A stretch of DNA of 55,368 nt from Candidatus Eisenbacteria bacterium (GCA_035577985.1 DATJZY010000104.1:1-55368); one strand, 5' to 3'; numbered from the stretch's first letter, positions 12,941 through 24,098 are shown. A program made the numbers and translations. The notes: generated by a model from the letters alone, not told the origin.

Positions 12941-13101
12941 CGAGTGACCCTCCTCTGGTTACGGGTACGGTCGATCGCAACGTAGCACCGCCGCGATCGG
13001 TCGAATAGGGGTCGGATTGCCGCAGGGGGTCCCGGCCACGCGGACGCGTTGCCGTCGACGTCTGCGCCGACGGCGGCCGAGGCACCGTCGCGCTGCTCGT
13101 C

Positions 13102-14607
13102 CTATCGCACCGACTCCCGCGGCGACGCGCGCACGGCGCGGTCGAAGGCCCAGTTGCGGATCATCTCCACCTGCTCCTTCATGGTCTTCGAGAGGGGGAC
13201 GACGTTGGCCGTCAGGTTGAAGAGGTCGGCGTCGGTGAGCTCGCGATCCTGGAGGTGCGCGGTCGTGAGCGCCGAGACGACGCACTGCTCGATCTCGGCC
13301 CCGGTCCATCCCTTGGTGAACTTCTTCAAGGGCTCGAGGTTGAACCGCGACGGATCGAGGCCGCGGCGCTGCAGGTGGACCCGGAAGATCTCCATCCGTT
13401 CCTCGTCGAGCGGGAGGTCCACGAAGAACACCTCGTCGAAGCGGCCTTTGCGGATCATCTCGGCGGGCAGCAGGTCGATGCGGTTCGCCGTCGCGCCGAC
13501 GAAGAGACCACGGGCCTTCTCCTGCATCCACGTGAGGAAGAAGGCGAAGATGCGGCCGAGCTCGCCCTCCTTCGCCTGCGCGTTGATGCCGGCCTCGATC
13601 TCGTCGAACCAGACGACGGCCGGCGCCATCGACTCGAGCATGTGGCAGGCGCGCGCGAAGGCGCCCTCGGGCTTTCCGTGCTGGCCGGAGAAGATCTCGA
13701 TCATGTCGATGCGGTAGAGCGGCAGCCCGAAGCACGACGCGATCGCCTTGATCGACAGGCTCTTTCCGCACCCCGAGATGCCCATCACGAGGATGCCCTT
13801 CGGCACGATCTCCGCGCTGATGCGGTCGCGCATCTCGAAGAGCTTGTGGCGCTCGAGGAGCCACTTCTTCAGGATGTCGAGCCCGCCGACGTGCTCGAGG
13901 CCTGTCTCGGTCGGGATGTACTCGATGAGGCCGGCGCGATTGACGAGCAAGCGCTTTTCTTCGAGCAGGAGCGGAACCGATCCGGCGTCGAGCGCCTTCC
14001 GTGCCGCCACCGCGCGGCGGACCGCGTGATGCGCGTCGTCGAGGGTGAGACCCTGGAGAGCGCGCGCGAGCTGAACCAGGGTGGCCTCGGTCGTGTCGAC
14101 GGTGCCGCCGCCGGCCGCGATGGCCTCGGCCTCGCGGTGCAGGAACCCCACCAGCTCGGGCAGGTCGGGCACCGCGAGCTCGACGTAGACGATCGAGCGC
14201 TCGATCTCCTCGGGGATGAACTTCACGGGCGCGCAGATGACGAGCAGCTTGCCCGTGTCGAGCGACTGCTCGTACAGGTCGCGCAGCCGGCGGCGGACCT
14301 CCGCGCTCTCGCGCATGGGCTCGTGGAAGTCCTTGAACAGGAAGTAGCCCGGACCCTCGTGCGCGGTGACGAAGTCGAGCGCGGCGCGCGGGCCCATCTC
14401 CTTGCCGCTCTTGGCGCCGTCGCGCCGCATTCCCTCGGTGAGGCTCCAGGTCCACACCGGCAGGGCCGGCTTGGATCGTCCCGCGGCCTCGCGCAGCAGG
14501 GCCATGATGCGGCGCTCCTCGGCCGAGCGCACGTAGGCCAGCGGGCGTCCCGATTCGGTGATGTCGCGCAGGCTGCGGAGCGCGCGGCTCTCGGTTGCGT
14601 CGGTCAT
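13102..14607 (-). CDS. Ycf46-like AAA ATPase
   Basis: The 501-aa protein has the architecture of Ycf46 AAA proteins. An N-terminal region (1 to about 230) resembles an inactive AAA-like module (KPALPVWTWSLTEG, FLFKDFHEPM, LVICAPVKFIPEEIE). A complete AAA+ domain follows: Walker A GISGCGKS near 288-295, Walker B VVWFDEIEAGI, ATANRID sensor 1 and RKGRFDEVFFVDLP. Bacterial and plastid Ycf46 are implicated in photosynthesis or CO2 use in cyanobacteria; their role elsewhere is unknown. It has its own promoter (14631-14661) and so is separate from the efflux operon upstream. Confidence 0.88.
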   Translation of the reverse strand: MTDATESRALRSLRDITESGRPLAYVRSAEERRIMALLREAAGRSKPALPVWTWSLTEGMRRDGAKSGKEMGPRAALDFVTAHEGPGYFLFKDFHEPMRESAEVRRRLRDLYEQSLDTGKLLVICAPVKFIPEEIERSIVYVELAVPDLPELVGFLHREAEAIAAGGGTVDTTEATLVQLARALQGLTLDDAHHAVRRAVAARKALDAGSVPLLLEEKRLLVNRAGLIEYIPTETGLEHVGGLDILKKWLLERHKLFEMRDRISAEIVPKGILVMGISGCGKSLSIKAIASCFGLPLYRIDMIEIFSGQHGKPEGAFARACHMLESMAPAVVWFDEIEAGINAQAKEGELGRIFAFFLTWMQEKARGLFVGATANRIDLLPAEMIRKGRFDEVFFVDLPLDEERMEIFRVHLQRRGLDPSRFNLEPLKKFTKGWTGAEIEQCVVSALTTAHLQDRELTDADLFNLTANVVPLSKTMKEQVEMIRNWAFDRAVRASPRESVR

Positions 14608-14630
14608 GAGCGGCGATCCCTGGCCTCGTG

Positions 14631-14661
14631 CTCATAGTGAGGGGCCCGGCGCATCTGTCAA
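14631..14661 (-). promoter_or_regulatory. Promoter of the Ycf46-like gene
   Basis: On the minus strand, TTGACA (14661-14656), 19 nt and TATGAG (14636-14631) are followed 23 nt later by the ATG. A CAGGGA in the leader may serve as Shine-Dalgarno. Confidence 0.5.
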
Positions 14662-14685
14662 CCAGGGCGGGCCCGCGCGGCGCGA

Positions 14686-14901
14686 TCAGGCGCTGCGCGC
14701 GGCGGCGGCCCGCTGCTCGGCGAGGACGCGCTGGATGAAGACGACGATCTCCGCGTAGGAGCCGAAGCGCACGGTGCGACCCGACACGACGTGCTCGACC
14801 TGCCCGTCCACGCGCTCGAGCGTCGGGTCGGCGTTGGCCCGGAAGCGGACGACGAAGGCTCGGTCGGCAGGATGGGTAGGGTTTCGGTCCGAAGGCTCCA
14901 T
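14686..14901 (-). CDS. 71-aa protein, last gene of the efflux operon
   Basis: The gene starts at ATG 14901, 11 nt after the second RND pump, with AAAGG about 7 nt upstream, so it is co-transcribed with the efflux genes. The protein is soluble, with no membrane segment. Residues 22-45 form two short beta-strands (FVVRFRANADPT, VEHVVSGRTVRF) followed by a helix (YAEIVVFIQRVLAEQ). The pattern G-R-x-x-x-F-x-S-x-x-E-[IL]-x-x-F-[IL] is familiar from many small unannotated proteins of uncultured proteobacteria-like genomes, where it stands alone. No function is known; its position suggests an accessory to the pump. Confidence 0.7.
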   Translation of the reverse strand: MEPSDRNPTHPADRAFVVRFRANADPTLERVDGQVEHVVSGRTVRFGSYAEIVVFIQRVLAEQRAAAARSA

Positions 14902-14912
14902 ACCCGGCCTTT

Positions 14913-17900
14913 CTAGCCCCGGATCGTTTGCGGAGTCCGGTGACTTTCGGGGTATTTTCGTGGCGTCGCGACCCAGAGGCGGAAGCGATCCATGTACAGG
15001 TAGACGACGGGGGTCGTATAGAGGGTCAGGAGCTGGCTCACGATGAGCCCGCCCACGATCGTGATCCCGAGCGGGCGGCGCAGCTCCGAGCCCATGCCCG
15101 TCCCGAGCGCGAGCGGCAGGCCCCCCAGGAGGGCGGCCATGGTCGTCATCATGATGGGCCGGAAGCGCAGCAGGCAGGCCTCGTAGATCGCCGCCTCGGG
15201 CGACTTCCCGTGCTCGCGTTCCGCCTCGACCGCGAAGTCGATCATCATGATCGCGTTCTTCTTCACGATGCCGATGAGCAGCAGGATCCCGATGAGGGCG
15301 ATCACGCTGAGGTCGGTCCCGCACAGCAGGAGCGCCAGGATCGCCCCCACGCCGGCCGACGGCAGCGTCGAGAGGATCGTCAGCGGGTGGATGTAGCTCT
15401 CGTAGAGGATGCCGAGCACGATGTAGACCGTGACCAGCGCGGCCAGGATGAGCAGCGGCTGGTTCGCGAGCGAGGCCTGGAACGCCTGCGCCGTGCCCTG
15501 GAACGTCGCGTGGATGCCGGCGGGGATGTTCAGCTCGCGCTCGGCCGCTTCGATCGCCTGCACCGCGTCGCCGAGCGCGACGCCGGGCGCGAGGTTGAAC
15601 GAGATCGTGATGGCGGGGAACTGCCCCTGATGGTTCACCTGCAGCGCCGTCGTCGTCGGCGCGAAGTGGGTGAACGCGCCCAGCGGCACCTGGGTGCCGT
15701 TCGACGAGCGGACGTAGATGCTCTTCAGCCCCTCCGGGCTCTGCCAGAAGCGCGGCGCGACCTCCATCACCACGTGGTACTGGTTGAGCGGCGTGTATAT
15801 CGTCGACACCTGGCGCTGGCCGAAGGCGTCGTAGAGCGCCTCGTCGATCGTCTTGGCGCTGATGCCGAGGCGCGCGGCGGTGTCGCGGTCGATGACCAGG
15901 TTCGCCTCGAGGCCGCGGTCCTGCTGGTCGCTCGACACGTCGGTGAGCAGCGGGATCGTCTGCAGCTTGCGGAGGATGCGCGGTGCCCACAGGTTCAGCT
16001 CCTGCAGGTCGTCGTCCTGGACCGTGAACTGGAAGAGGGCGTTGCTGAGTCGCCCGCCGACGCGGATGTCCTGGATCGCCTGGAGGTAGAGGCTCGCTCC
16101 CGGAACGGCGGCGAGCTTCGGGCGCAGGCGTCCCATGATCTCGTTGGCGGTGGCCTGGCGCTCGTCTCGCGGTTTGAGCGCGACGAACACGCGCCCCGTG
16201 TTGCCCGTCCCCTGACCGCCGCCCGTGAAGCCGACGACCGACGCGACGCCGGGGTCGGCCATGAGGATATTCACGAACTCCTCGAGCTTCTGCTCGAGCG
16301 ACTGGAAGGAGATGTGCTGATCGGCCTGGAGCGCGCCCATGAGCCGCCCGTTGTCCTGCTCGGGGAAGAATCCCTTGGGAACGACGGTGAAGAGGTACAC
16401 GTTGAGACACGCGGTCGCGATCGCGACGGCGAGCGTCAGGCGCGCGTGCCGCAGGACCCACGCGAGGCTTGTCTCGTAGCGGGCGAGGAGCCAGGCGAAG
16501 CCCCGCTCGCTCAGGCGATAGAAGCGGCCATGCCGGACCTCGTGGTCGGGGCGCAGGAAGCGCGCCGACATCATGGGCGTGGTCGTGAGCGAGACGACGA
16601 GCGAGATCGCGACCGCGACCGTCAAGACCACCGCGAACTCGCGGAACAGGCGGCCGACGATGCCGCCCATCAGCAGGATCGGAATGAACACCGCCACCAG
16701 CGACGCGCTCATCGAGAGGACCGTGAACCCGATCTCGCGCGCACCCTGGAGCGCGGCGTCCATCGGCGACAGGCCGCGCTCGAGGTGCCGCGAGATGTTC
16801 TCGATCACCACGATCGCGTCGTCGACCACGAAGCCGGTCGAGATGGTGAGCGCCATCATCGACAGGTTGTCGACGCTGTAGCCGAGCAGGTACATGACGC
16901 CGAACGTGCCGATGAGCGAGAGCGGCACGACGACGCTCGGGATCACCGTCGCCCACACGTTGCGCAGGAAGACGAAGACGACCAGGATCACGAGCGCGAT
17001 CGAGATGAGCAGGCTCACCTCGACGTCGGCGATGGACGCGCGGATGATGACGCTCCGATCGACCATGACGCCGAGATCGACCGCCGCCGGGATCGACGCG
17101 CGGAGCAGCGGCAGGAGCGCCCGCACGCGATCGACGGTCGCGATGATGTTCGCCCCCGGCTGGCGGAAGAGGATCATCACCACCGCCGGCTTCCCGTTCG
17201 CGAAGCCCACCGTGCGCACGTCCTCGGTCGCGTCCGTCACCTCGCCCAGGTCCGACAGGCGCACGGCGGCGCCGCTGCGATAGGTGACGATGAGCGGCTT
17301 GTACTGCTCGGCCTTCAGGAGCTGATCGGTCGTCGCGATGGTCCACGCGTCGTTGCCGCGCGCGACCTCGCCCTTGGGACGGTTCGCGTTGGCGGCGGCG
17401 AGCGCGGTGCGCACCTCGTCGAGCCCGATGCCGTAGCGGCCGAGGGCGCCGGGATTGAGGTCGACGCGCACGCCGGGGAGCGCGCTGCCGCCGACGAAGA
17501 CCTGGCCGACGCCCTCCACCTGCGCGAGCTTCTGCGCCAGGATCGAGGCGGCCGCGTCGTACAGGCGCCCCGTGTCCACGGTGTCCGAGGTGAGCGCCAG
17601 GACGAGGATGGGCGCGTCGGCCGGATTCACCTTGCGGTACTGCGGATTGTTGGGGAGGGTCGTCGGAAGCTGCCCGCGCGCGGCGACGATCGCGGCCTGC
17701 ACGTCGCGCGCGGCGGCGTCGATGTTCCGGCCGAGGTCGAACTGCAGCACGATCGTCGTCGAGCCGAGCGAGCTGGTCGACGTCATGTCGGTCACGCCCG
17801 CGATGCGACCGAACTGACGCTCGAGCGGCATCGCCACCGCCGAGGCCATGGTCTCCGGGCTCGCGCCGGGCAGCGCCGCGGAGACCTGGATGGTCGGGAA

Positions 17901-18023
17901 CTCCACCTGCGGTATCGGCGAGACGGGCAGGAGGCGGAACGCGATCGCGCCGGCGAGAGCGAGCGCCAGCGTCAGCAGCGTGGTCGCGACCGGCCGCCGG
18001 ACGAAGGGCGCCGAGATGTTCAC
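14913..18023 (-). CDS. mdtC: RND efflux transporter, MdtC-like
   Basis: This 1036-aa inner-membrane pump of the HAE1/MdtBC type begins with GTG 18023, overlapping the stop of the previous pump as GTGA. Its start ([20 protein letters not shown]) and the block [34 protein letters not shown] are typical of MdtC. Twelve transmembrane helices flank two periplasmic loops. TM4 has the proton-relay acidic pair of the family ([13 protein letters not shown]). With MdtB-like and MdtA-like partners it would export drugs or metabolites, using a TolC-type channel encoded elsewhere. Sequence similarity to its neighbour and equal length indicate an old duplication. Confidence 0.92.
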   Translation of the reverse strand: MNISAPFVRRPVATTLLTLALALAGAIAFRLLPVSPIPQVEFPTIQVSAALPGASPETMASAVAMPLERQFGRIAGVTDMTSTSSLGSTTIVLQFDLGRNIDAAARDVQAAIVAARGQLPTTLPNNPQYRKVNPADAPILVLALTSDTVDTGRLYDAAASILAQKLAQVEGVGQVFVGGSALPGVRVDLNPGALGRYGIGLDEVRTALAAANANRPKGEVARGNDAWTIATTDQLLKAEQYKPLIVTYRSGAAVRLSDLGEVTDATEDVRTVGFANGKPAVVMILFRQPGANIIATVDRVRALLPLLRASIPAAVDLGVMVDRSVIIRASIADVEVSLLISIALVILVVFVFLRNVWATVIPSVVVPLSLIGTFGVMYLLGYSVDNLSMMALTISTGFVVDDAIVVIENISRHLERGLSPMDAALQGAREIGFTVLSMSASLVAVFIPILLMGGIVGRLFREFAVVLTVAVAISLVVSLTTTPMMSARFLRPDHEVRHGRFYRLSERGFAWLLARYETSLAWVLRHARLTLAVAIATACLNVYLFTVVPKGFFPEQDNGRLMGALQADQHISFQSLEQKLEEFVNILMADPGVASVVGFTGGGQGTGNTGRVFVALKPRDERQATANEIMGRLRPKLAAVPGASLYLQAIQDIRVGGRLSNALFQFTVQDDDLQELNLWAPRILRKLQTIPLLTDVSSDQQDRGLEANLVIDRDTAARLGISAKTIDEALYDAFGQRQVSTIYTPLNQYHVVMEVAPRFWQSPEGLKSIYVRSSNGTQVPLGAFTHFAPTTTALQVNHQGQFPAITISFNLAPGVALGDAVQAIEAAERELNIPAGIHATFQGTAQAFQASLANQPLLILAALVTVYIVLGILYESYIHPLTILSTLPSAGVGAILALLLCGTDLSVIALIGILLLIGIVKKNAIMMIDFAVEAEREHGKSPEAAIYEACLLRFRPIMMTTMAALLGGLPLALGTGMGSELRRPLGITIVGGLIVSQLLTLYTTPVVYLYMDRFRLWVATPRKYPESHRTPQTIRG

Positions 18024-21000
18024 CGCGCCTCCAGCCCGACCCGGTGCGGGGGCGCGGCCCGCCGCGACGCGAGACGCCGCGCGAGGCGATCGAAGGCGAG
18101 GTAGACGACCGGCGTCGTGTAGAGCGTCAAGAGCTGCGAGAGGAGGAGGCCGCCCACGATCGTGATGCCGAGCGGGCGGCGCAGCTCCGCGCCCACGCCG
18201 GTGCCGAGCGCGAGCGGCAGGCCGGCCAGGAGCGCCGCCATCGTGGTCATCATGATCGGCCGGAAGCGCAGCAGACACGCCTCGTAGATCGCCGCCTCGG
18301 GCGGCTTCCCCTCGCTGCGCTCCGCCTCGAGCGCGAAGTCGATCATCATGATCGCGTTCTTCTTCACGATGCCGATGAGCAGGATGATGCCGATCAGCGC
18401 GATCACGTTGAGATCGTTGCGGCAGAGCAGCAGCGCCAGGATGGCCCCGACGCCCGCCGACGGCAGCGTCGAGAGGATCGTCAGCGGGTGGATGTAGCTC
18501 TCGTACAGCACGCCGAGCACGATGTAGACGGTGACGAGCGCGGCGAGGATCAGGAGCGGCTGGTTCGCGAGCGAGGCCTGGAAGGCCTGCGCCGTGCCCT
18601 GGAAGCTCGCCTGGATGTCGGGCGGAAGGCCGATCTCGCGCCCCGCGTCCGTGATCGCCGTCACCGCCGCGCCGAGCGACGTGCCGGGCGCCAGGTTGAA
18701 GGACAGCGTCACCGCCGGGAACTGTCCCTGGTGGTTCACCGCGAGCGCGGTCGTCGTCGGCACGACGTGCGTGAACGTCGCGAGCGGCACCGGCTCACCG
18801 TTCGGCGGCCGGACGTAGACGTGCTCCAGCGCGCCCGGACCCTGCTGGTAGCTCGGGTTCACCTCCAGCACGACGTGGTACTGGTTCAGCTGCGTGAAGA
18901 TCGTCGACACCTGGCGCTGCCCGAACGCGTCGTAGAGCGCGTCGTCGATCATCTGCGGCGTGATGCCGAGCCGCGAGGCGGTGTCGCGATCGATCACGAG
19001 CATCGTCTGGAGCCCGCCGGTCTGCTGATCGCTCGCGACGTCGCGCAGCTCGGGCAGCGCGCGGAGCTTCTCGACCAGGCGCGGCGCCCACTCGTGCAGC
19101 TCGACGGCGTTCGCCGACTCGATGCTGTACTGGTACTGCGTGCGGCTCACGCGGTCCTCGACCGTGAGGTCCTGCACCGGCTGCATGAAGAGCGTGATGC
19201 CGCCGACGGTGGCGAGCTCGGGCTGGAGGCGGCGGATGACCTCGGTCGCGCCCACGCCGCGCTCCTCGAGGGGCCGGAGGTTGATCTGGATGCGGCCGCT
19301 GTTGGGCGTCGTGTTGACGCCGTCGACGCCGATGAACGACGACAGGCTCTGCACCGCGGGGTCGCGCAGGATCACCTTGGCGAGCGCCTGCTGGCGCTCC
19401 GCCATGGCGCTGAACGACGTCGTCTGCGGCGCCTCGGAGACGCCGAGGATGACGCCGGTGTCCTGGACCGGGAAGAAGCCCTTCGGCACGACCACGTAGA
19501 GCAGGATCGTGGCGGCGAGCGTCGCGATCGCGACCCACAGCGTCGCCGTCTGCCGCTCGAGCACCCAGCGCAGCGACGTCCCGTAGCGGGCGATCACGGT
19601 CTCGAAGAAGCGCTCCGACGCGCGGTAGAAGCGGCCCTGCGCGGCCTCGGGCTCGTGGCGCAGGAGCTTCGCGCACATCATCGGCGTGAGGGTGAGGGAG
19701 ACGATCGCCGAGACGAGGATCGTCACGCTGAGGGTCACGGCGAACTCGCGGAAGAGGCGTCCCACGATGTCGCCCATGAACAGGAGCGGGATCAGCACGG
19801 CGATGAGCGACACCGTGAGCGACACGATCGTGAAGCCGATCTGCTCCGAGCCCTTGAGCGCCGCCTCGAGCGGGGTGTCGCCCGCCTCGATGTAGCGGGC
19901 GATGTTCTCGATCATGACGATGGCGTCGTCCACCACGAAGCCGGTCGAGATGGTGAGCGCCATGAGCGAGAGGTTGTCGAGGCTGTAGCCGAGCAGGTAC
20001 ATGACGCCGAACGTGCCGACCAGCGAGAGCGGCACTGCGACGCTCGGGATGATGGTGGCCGAGACGCTGCGCAGGAACAGGAACAGCACCATCACGACGA
20101 GGGCGATGGTGAGCATCAGCTCGAACTGCACGTCGGCGACCGAGGCGCGGATGGTGGTCGTGCGGTCGGTCAGCACGGTCACCTGCACCGCCGACGGCAG
20201 CGCCGCCGTGAGCTGCGGCAGGAGCTTCTCGATCCGGTCGACGACGCCGATGATGTTCGCGCCCGGCTGCCGCTGGATGTTCATGATGACGGCGGGCTCG
20301 TCGTTCATCCAGGCGGCCTGCTTCACGTTCTCGGGCGCGTCGACGACGTCGGCGACGTCGTCCACCCGCACCGGCGCGCCGTTGCGATACGCGACCACGA
20401 GCGGACGGTAGTCCTCGCTCGACAGGAGCTGGTCGTTGGCGGCGATGGTGTACGCCTGCGCCGCGCCGTCGAACGTGCCCTTGGCCTGGTTCACGTTCGC
20501 CTGCGCGATGGCGGCGCGCAGATCCTCGAGGCCGAGCCCGTAGGCGGCGAGCGCCGTGGGATTCGCCTGGATGCGCACGGCGGGCTTCTGGCCGCCCGAG
20601 AGCGTCACGAGGCCGACGCCCGGGAGCTGCGAGATCTTCTGCGCGAGGCGCGTGTCGGCGAGGTCCTGGACGGTCGAGAGCGGCAGCGTCTTCGACGTGA
20701 GCGCGAGCGTCAGGACGGGCGCGTCGGCGGGGTTCGTCTTGCTGTAGATGGGCGGGTTCGGGAGGTCGCGCGGCAGGTAGGTCGCCGCCGCGTTCATGGC
20801 GGCCTGCACCTCCTGCTCGGCCACGTCGATGTTGATGTCGAGCGTGAACTGGAGCGTGATGACGGAGCTGCCGAAGGAGCTGGTCGACGTCATCTGCCCC
20901 AGACCCGGCATCTGCCCGAACTGACGTTCGAGCGGCGCGGTGACCGACGACGCCATCACGTCGGGGCTCGCACCCGGGTAGAACGTCAGCACCTCGATGG

Positions 21001-21130
21001 TGGGATAGTCGACCTGCGGGAGCGCGGAGACGGGAAGCTGGCGATACGCGGTGATGCCCGTCAGCACGACCGCGACCATGAGCAGCGAGGTCGCGACCGG
21101 CCGCAGGATGAAGAGGCGCGAGGGGTTCAT
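18020..21130 (-). CDS. mdtB: RND efflux transporter, MdtB-like
   Basis: The 1036-aa pump starts at ATG 21130, overlapping the membrane fusion protein stop as ATGA. Its N-terminus ([18 protein letters not shown]) and [34 protein letters not shown] match MdtB. TM4 contains [13 protein letters not shown]. It ends in an overlap with the next pump, so production of the two pumps is coupled, as expected for MdtBC, which work together as a heterotrimer (known for E. coli). Substrate cannot be read from the sequence. Confidence 0.93.
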   Translation of the reverse strand: MNPSRLFILRPVATSLLMVAVVLTGITAYRQLPVSALPQVDYPTIEVLTFYPGASPDVMASSVTAPLERQFGQMPGLGQMTSTSSFGSSVITLQFTLDINIDVAEQEVQAAMNAAATYLPRDLPNPPIYSKTNPADAPVLTLALTSKTLPLSTVQDLADTRLAQKISQLPGVGLVTLSGGQKPAVRIQANPTALAAYGLGLEDLRAAIAQANVNQAKGTFDGAAQAYTIAANDQLLSSEDYRPLVVAYRNGAPVRVDDVADVVDAPENVKQAAWMNDEPAVIMNIQRQPGANIIGVVDRIEKLLPQLTAALPSAVQVTVLTDRTTTIRASVADVQFELMLTIALVVMVLFLFLRSVSATIIPSVAVPLSLVGTFGVMYLLGYSLDNLSLMALTISTGFVVDDAIVMIENIARYIEAGDTPLEAALKGSEQIGFTIVSLTVSLIAVLIPLLFMGDIVGRLFREFAVTLSVTILVSAIVSLTLTPMMCAKLLRHEPEAAQGRFYRASERFFETVIARYGTSLRWVLERQTATLWVAIATLAATILLYVVVPKGFFPVQDTGVILGVSEAPQTTSFSAMAERQQALAKVILRDPAVQSLSSFIGVDGVNTTPNSGRIQINLRPLEERGVGATEVIRRLQPELATVGGITLFMQPVQDLTVEDRVSRTQYQYSIESANAVELHEWAPRLVEKLRALPELRDVASDQQTGGLQTMLVIDRDTASRLGITPQMIDDALYDAFGQRQVSTIFTQLNQYHVVLEVNPSYQQGPGALEHVYVRPPNGEPVPLATFTHVVPTTTALAVNHQGQFPAVTLSFNLAPGTSLGAAVTAITDAGREIGLPPDIQASFQGTAQAFQASLANQPLLILAALVTVYIVLGVLYESYIHPLTILSTLPSAGVGAILALLLCRNDLNVIALIGIILLIGIVKKNAIMMIDFALEAERSEGKPPEAAIYEACLLRFRPIMMTTMAALLAGLPLALGTGVGAELRRPLGITIVGGLLLSQLLTLYTTPVVYLAFDRLARRLASRRAAPPHRVGLEAR

Positions 21131-22305
21131 GCGCCGCCCGGCGCGCGGACCTGCACGGTGGCGCCGGGGCGCAGCTTGTCGACGCCGTCGACCACGACCA
21201 CCTCGTCGGCGGCGAGGCCCGTCTCGACGGCGGCGGCGTCGTTCGAGGTGGCGCCGATCGTGAGCGGCCGCACCTCGACGGTCTTGTCCGGTTTCACGAC
21301 GTACGCGAACGTTCCCTGCGGTCCGCGCTGGATCGCCGCCGACGGCACGAGGACGGCGTCCTTGCGGACGTCGAGCATGAGGCGGACGTTCACGAACTGG
21401 TTCGGGAAGAGCGCGCCGTCCTGGTTCTCGAACACGGCCTTCAGCCGGCTCGTGCCGGTGCTCTGGTCGATCTGGTTGTCGACGGTGACCAGGCGTCCCT
21501 TCGCGATCTCGTGCTGGCCGGCGCGGTCGTACGCCTCGGCCACCAGCGTCTCGCCGGCGTGGAGCTTGGCGAGCACGGGCGGCAGATCGTCCTCGGGGAT
21601 CGTGAAGAGGACCGCGATCGGCTGGACCTGCGTGATGACGACCAGACCGTTCTGGTCGGTCGCGTGCACCATGTTGCCGGCGTCGACGAGGCGCAGCCCG
21701 GCCCGCCCCGTGATCGGGGCGGTGATGCGCGCGTAGTCGAGCTGGAGCTTGGCGTTGTCCACCGCGGCCTGGTCCGACCTGACGGCGCCCTCGAATTGTC
21801 CGACCGTGGCGGCCTGGTCGTCGACCAGCTGCCTGGCGATGAGCTGGCGCGCGATCAGCTCGCGATCGCGCGTCAGGTTCAGCCTGGCCGCCGTCAACTG
21901 CGCCGTGTCGCGGGCGAGCTGGCCATCGGCCTGCTCGAGCTGGACCTGGAACGGGCGCGGATCGATCTCGGCGAGGAGGTCGCCCTCGTGCACGAGCTGG
22001 CCTTCCTCGAACGCGACGCGCATGAGCTGGCCGTCGACGCGGCTGCGGACGGCGACCGTGTTGAACGCGGTGACCGACCCGAGACCCGAGAGATAGACCG
22101 GCATGTCGCCGCGCCGGGCGGTCGCGACCACGACCGGCACCGCGGGCGCGCCGTGCCCGGGCACCGCGCCGGGCGCCGGGCCGCCCGCCGTCGGCGCCAG
22201 CACGCGGTAGCCGGCGACGACCAGGAGCCCCAGCACGAGGAGCCACAGCCATCGGCGGCGGACGAGGATCGCGGGATAGGTGGAGACGGTCGCGTTCGAG
22301 TCCAT
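21127..22305 (-). CDS. mdtA: RND periplasmic adaptor (membrane fusion protein), MdtA-like
   Basis: The 392-aa adaptor starts at ATG 22305, 2 nt after the TetR stop. One N-terminal membrane anchor (about 15-35, [18 protein letters not shown]) is followed by a Pro/Gly-rich linker and the lipoyl half-motif [22 protein letters not shown] coiled-coil hairpin comes next, then the second lipoyl half ([21 protein letters not shown], where MdtA-type proteins have the same block) and a beta-barrel. It links the pumps to an outer-membrane channel. No TolC-type gene is in the window. Confidence 0.93.
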   Translation of the reverse strand: MDSNATVSTYPAILVRRRWLWLLVLGLLVVAGYRVLAPTAGGPAPGAVPGHGAPAVPVVVATARRGDMPVYLSGLGSVTAFNTVAVRSRVDGQLMRVAFEEGQLVHEGDLLAEIDPRPFQVQLEQADGQLARDTAQLTAARLNLTRDRELIARQLIARQLVDDQAATVGQFEGAVRSDQAAVDNAKLQLDYARITAPITGRAGLRLVDAGNMVHATDQNGLVVITQVQPIAVLFTIPEDDLPPVLAKLHAGETLVAEAYDRAGQHEIAKGRLVTVDNQIDQSTGTSRLKAVFENQDGALFPNQFVNVRLMLDVRKDAVLVPSAAIQRGPQGTFAYVVKPDKTVEVRPLTIGATSNDAAAVETGLAADEVVVVDGVDKLRPGATVQVRAPGGA

Positions 22306-22307
22306 GG

Positions 22308-22979
22308 TCAGGCCTTCGTGCCGGAGCCGTTGCTGCCGTTGCGTGCGGTCCGCAGGCCGCGGATCGCCGCCAGGGAGAAGCGGGTGACGTGATCGGCGAT
22401 GCGCGCGATCTCTTTGGCGGGAACGAGGTCGGGATAGAGCCGGGTGATGACGGCGGCGGAGTGCCGGTAGAACACGCACTGCCCGACGATGCTGAGCACG
22501 CACAGGCGCACGGTGTCGGCGGCGGCGTCCGGCCCGAGCAGCTCGCGCACGATGGTGGCCAGGTTCTCGTGGTTCGCCCGCATGCGCTCGCGCACCAGGC
22601 GGTCGAGCACTGCGGTGGGATCGATCATCTCGCGCGCCATGAGCTTCGCGTGCCAGGCGGGCCGCCCGCGATCCAGCAGGCGGGTCAGGAACGATTCGAC
22701 GTGCGCGCGCAGGCGCACCTGGGGCTTGGCGCCGGAAGCCGCCGGCGCCTCGGTGGCCGCCGCGTGCGCGCGGGCGCACTCGTCGGCGTAGTCGACGACG
22801 GCGGTGTAGAGCCGCTCCTTGTCGCCGAAGTGGTAGTGGACGGCGGCGATGTTGGCCGCGGCGCGCCCGCAGATCTGCTGGATGGTGGCGCCCCGGAAGC
22901 CCTCTTCCGCGAACACCTCGCCCGCGGCCTCGAGCAGCCGCCGGCGGGTCTCGGCCGACCTGGACCCCGGCTGGGTCAA
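22308..22979 (-). CDS. TetR/CecR-like transcriptional repressor heading the efflux operon
   Basis: This 223-aa regulator has an N-terminal TetR helix-turn-helix ([47 protein letters not shown], residues about 11-55) and a C-terminal ligand domain of the CecR (DUF1956) type, with [18 protein letters not shown]. The start is TTG 22979: the frame is closed by TGA just upstream and contains no ATG; GAGG lies about 9 nt before the TTG. The regulator is the first gene of the pump operon rather than divergent, so it probably represses itself together with the pump at the 28-bp dyad 22989-23016. Confidence 0.9.
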   Translation of the reverse strand: MTQPGSRSAETRRRLLEAAGEVFAEEGFRGATIQQICGRAAANIAAVHYHFGDKERLYTAVVDYADECARAHAAATEAPAASGAKPQVRLRAHVESFLTRLLDRGRPAWHAKLMAREMIDPTAVLDRLVRERMRANHENLATIVRELLGPDAAADTVRLCVLSIVGQCVFYRHSAAVITRLYPDLVPAKEIARIADHVTRFSLAAIRGLRTARNGSNGSGTKA

Positions 22980-22988
22980 CGTAAAATC

Positions 22989-23032
22989 CTCATTTCAAAT
23001 ACACGATTAAAATGAGAGGTGGGGAGTGTCAA
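22989..23032 (-). promoter_or_regulatory. Promoter with overlapping operator for the TetR-mdtABC operon
   Basis: A perfect -35 TTGACA lies at 23032-23027 on the minus strand. The -10 region (about TAATCG, 17-nt spacer) falls inside an imperfect 28-bp dyad at 22989-23016: CTCATTTCAA ... TTAAAATGAG, with 9 of the outer 10 positions symmetric. A TetR dimer bound there would block RNA polymerase. It is the only AT-rich patch in the surrounding sequence. Confidence 0.6.
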
Positions 23033-23425
23033 GCAGGGTGGGGATGCGCGCGCCTGACCGCGATTTTGTTCTGACCGCACCCCATGGGTAAGCCCAAGGC
23101 ACTTCCTCTGCGGCGTGCTCTCCAGTGAGCAGCGCCCCTCCACCCTCTCGGGATGAGGTCTACCTCCAAACAGATGGCTTCTGGGTCCTCGCCTTGCCGC
23201 CATCGGGCGGATGGTCCCGGCGCGTAAGATCGACGTCACGCCACAGTATTCGCCGATCGGATCGCTTCGACATGTTGCGCGACCGAATCGTTGCGGCGTG
23301 GAGAGTCGAACTGCGGCAAGCGGAGCTTCGGGGACGATAAAGAGCTACCAGTCCCGCCCGAAGCGATTCACGCGATGGCAGCACCAACTCTATCCAGCGC
23401 AGGCATTTCCCAAGTCATTCACCGC

Positions 23426-23455
23426 TTGACGAATCGCGCGCGAAGCTGTTACGCG
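23426..23455 (+). promoter_or_regulatory. padR promoter
   Basis: TTGACG (23426-23431), an 18-nt spacer and TACGCG (23450-23455) end 7 nt before the padR ATG, implying a leaderless transcript. The spacer and -10 contain the GC-rich near-dyad TCGCGCGCGA...ACGCGCGA, a possible autoregulatory site. Confidence 0.45.
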
Positions 23456-23462
23456 CGAGCGT

Positions 23463-24098
23463 ATGCTCCGGTACGTCGTGCTGGGCCTCCTCAACGAAGG
23501 AACGCCCAAGCATGGCTACGCGCTCATGAAGGAGTATCGCGATCGCGTCGGCGTGCAGATGAGCACGGGCAGCTTCTACCGCGACCTCCAGTGGCTGGTT
23601 GCGAACGACTTCGTTCGCGTCGTCGATCGTGCATCGGACAGCGATCCAAGACGCACGCCATATCAGATCACCGAGCCTGGACGAGCAGAGTTTCGCCGCT
23701 GGTTCACTGACGTGACGCAGGTGACGACCGGGGGAAACCACGAGGACGAGCTTTCGGAGCGCGTTGCGTTTCTCGCCGACGTGTCCCCGACCGAGGCCGT
23801 TGCAGTGCTCGACCAAGTGCAGGACGACCTCTGGATCAGAACGAAGGCACTCGAGCGCGCGCGAAGCGTAGCCCTGATGGATGCCGCCAAGCAGGAAACG
23901 CATGGCCTCCCTGTGCGTGCAATTGTCCTTGCTCGCCGTCTTCGCCACATTGCGGCAGAGCTGGCCTTTTTGGCGGATCTTCGGCAGACCTACGATTCAT
24001 GGCTCACCGACGGGGCGGCAGCGTGCGATTCGATGCCCGCGTCCGGTGCAAAGCCGGTTGCGCGTCCGCGAGCTGAGGCCAAGTCGCGGCGGAGGTAG
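23463..24098 (+). CDS. PadR-family transcriptional regulator
   Basis: The 211-aa protein starts with the PadR winged helix: MLRYVVLGLLNEGTPKHGYALM, then STGSFYRDLQWLVANDFV as recognition helix and YQITEPGRAEFRRW as the wing (residues 1-80). The C-terminal half is a coiled-coil dimerisation region ending in a basic tail (RPRAEAKSRRR). PadR proteins repress neighbouring genes, often exporters, and release DNA on binding a small molecule. Its TAG stop is followed at once by the ATG of the ABC permease, and GGAGG at its end serves as that gene's ribosome-binding site. It therefore likely controls the exporter downstream and itself. Confidence 0.93.
   Translation: MLRYVVLGLLNEGTPKHGYALMKEYRDRVGVQMSTGSFYRDLQWLVANDFVRVVDRASDSDPRRTPYQITEPGRAEFRRWFTDVTQVTTGGNHEDELSERVAFLADVSPTEAVAVLDQVQDDLWIRTKALERARSVALMDAAKQETHGLPVRAIVLARRLRHIAAELAFLADLRQTYDSWLTDGAAACDSMPASGAKPVARPRAEAKSRRR

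Larger units (their letters stand above)
22980..23462. other. Gene-free stretch between the efflux and PadR operons
   Basis: Apart from the TetR promoter at its left end and the padR promoter at its right end, this 480-bp stretch holds no convincing gene. A small perfect hairpin (CCGCC-ATCG-GGCGG, 23197-23210) and TGCTC-TCCAGT-GAGCA near 23117 are visible. Short open frames cross it on both strands but have no ribosome-binding site and no recognisable product. GC content begins to fall here relative to the left side. Confidence 0.5.

Noticed and set aside
14928..18104. Long open frame of over 1000 codons opposite the MdtC-like gene
   Set aside because: It is rich in Arg, Asp and His, low in hydrophobic residues, and mirrors a gene with clear family motifs; such antisense frames are expected in GC-rich coding DNA. 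The same applies to 18044-21736 and others.
22976..23239. 87-codon frame upstream of the TetR gene
   Set aside because: It has no ribosome-binding site, no recognisable motif and would run through the TetR promoter.
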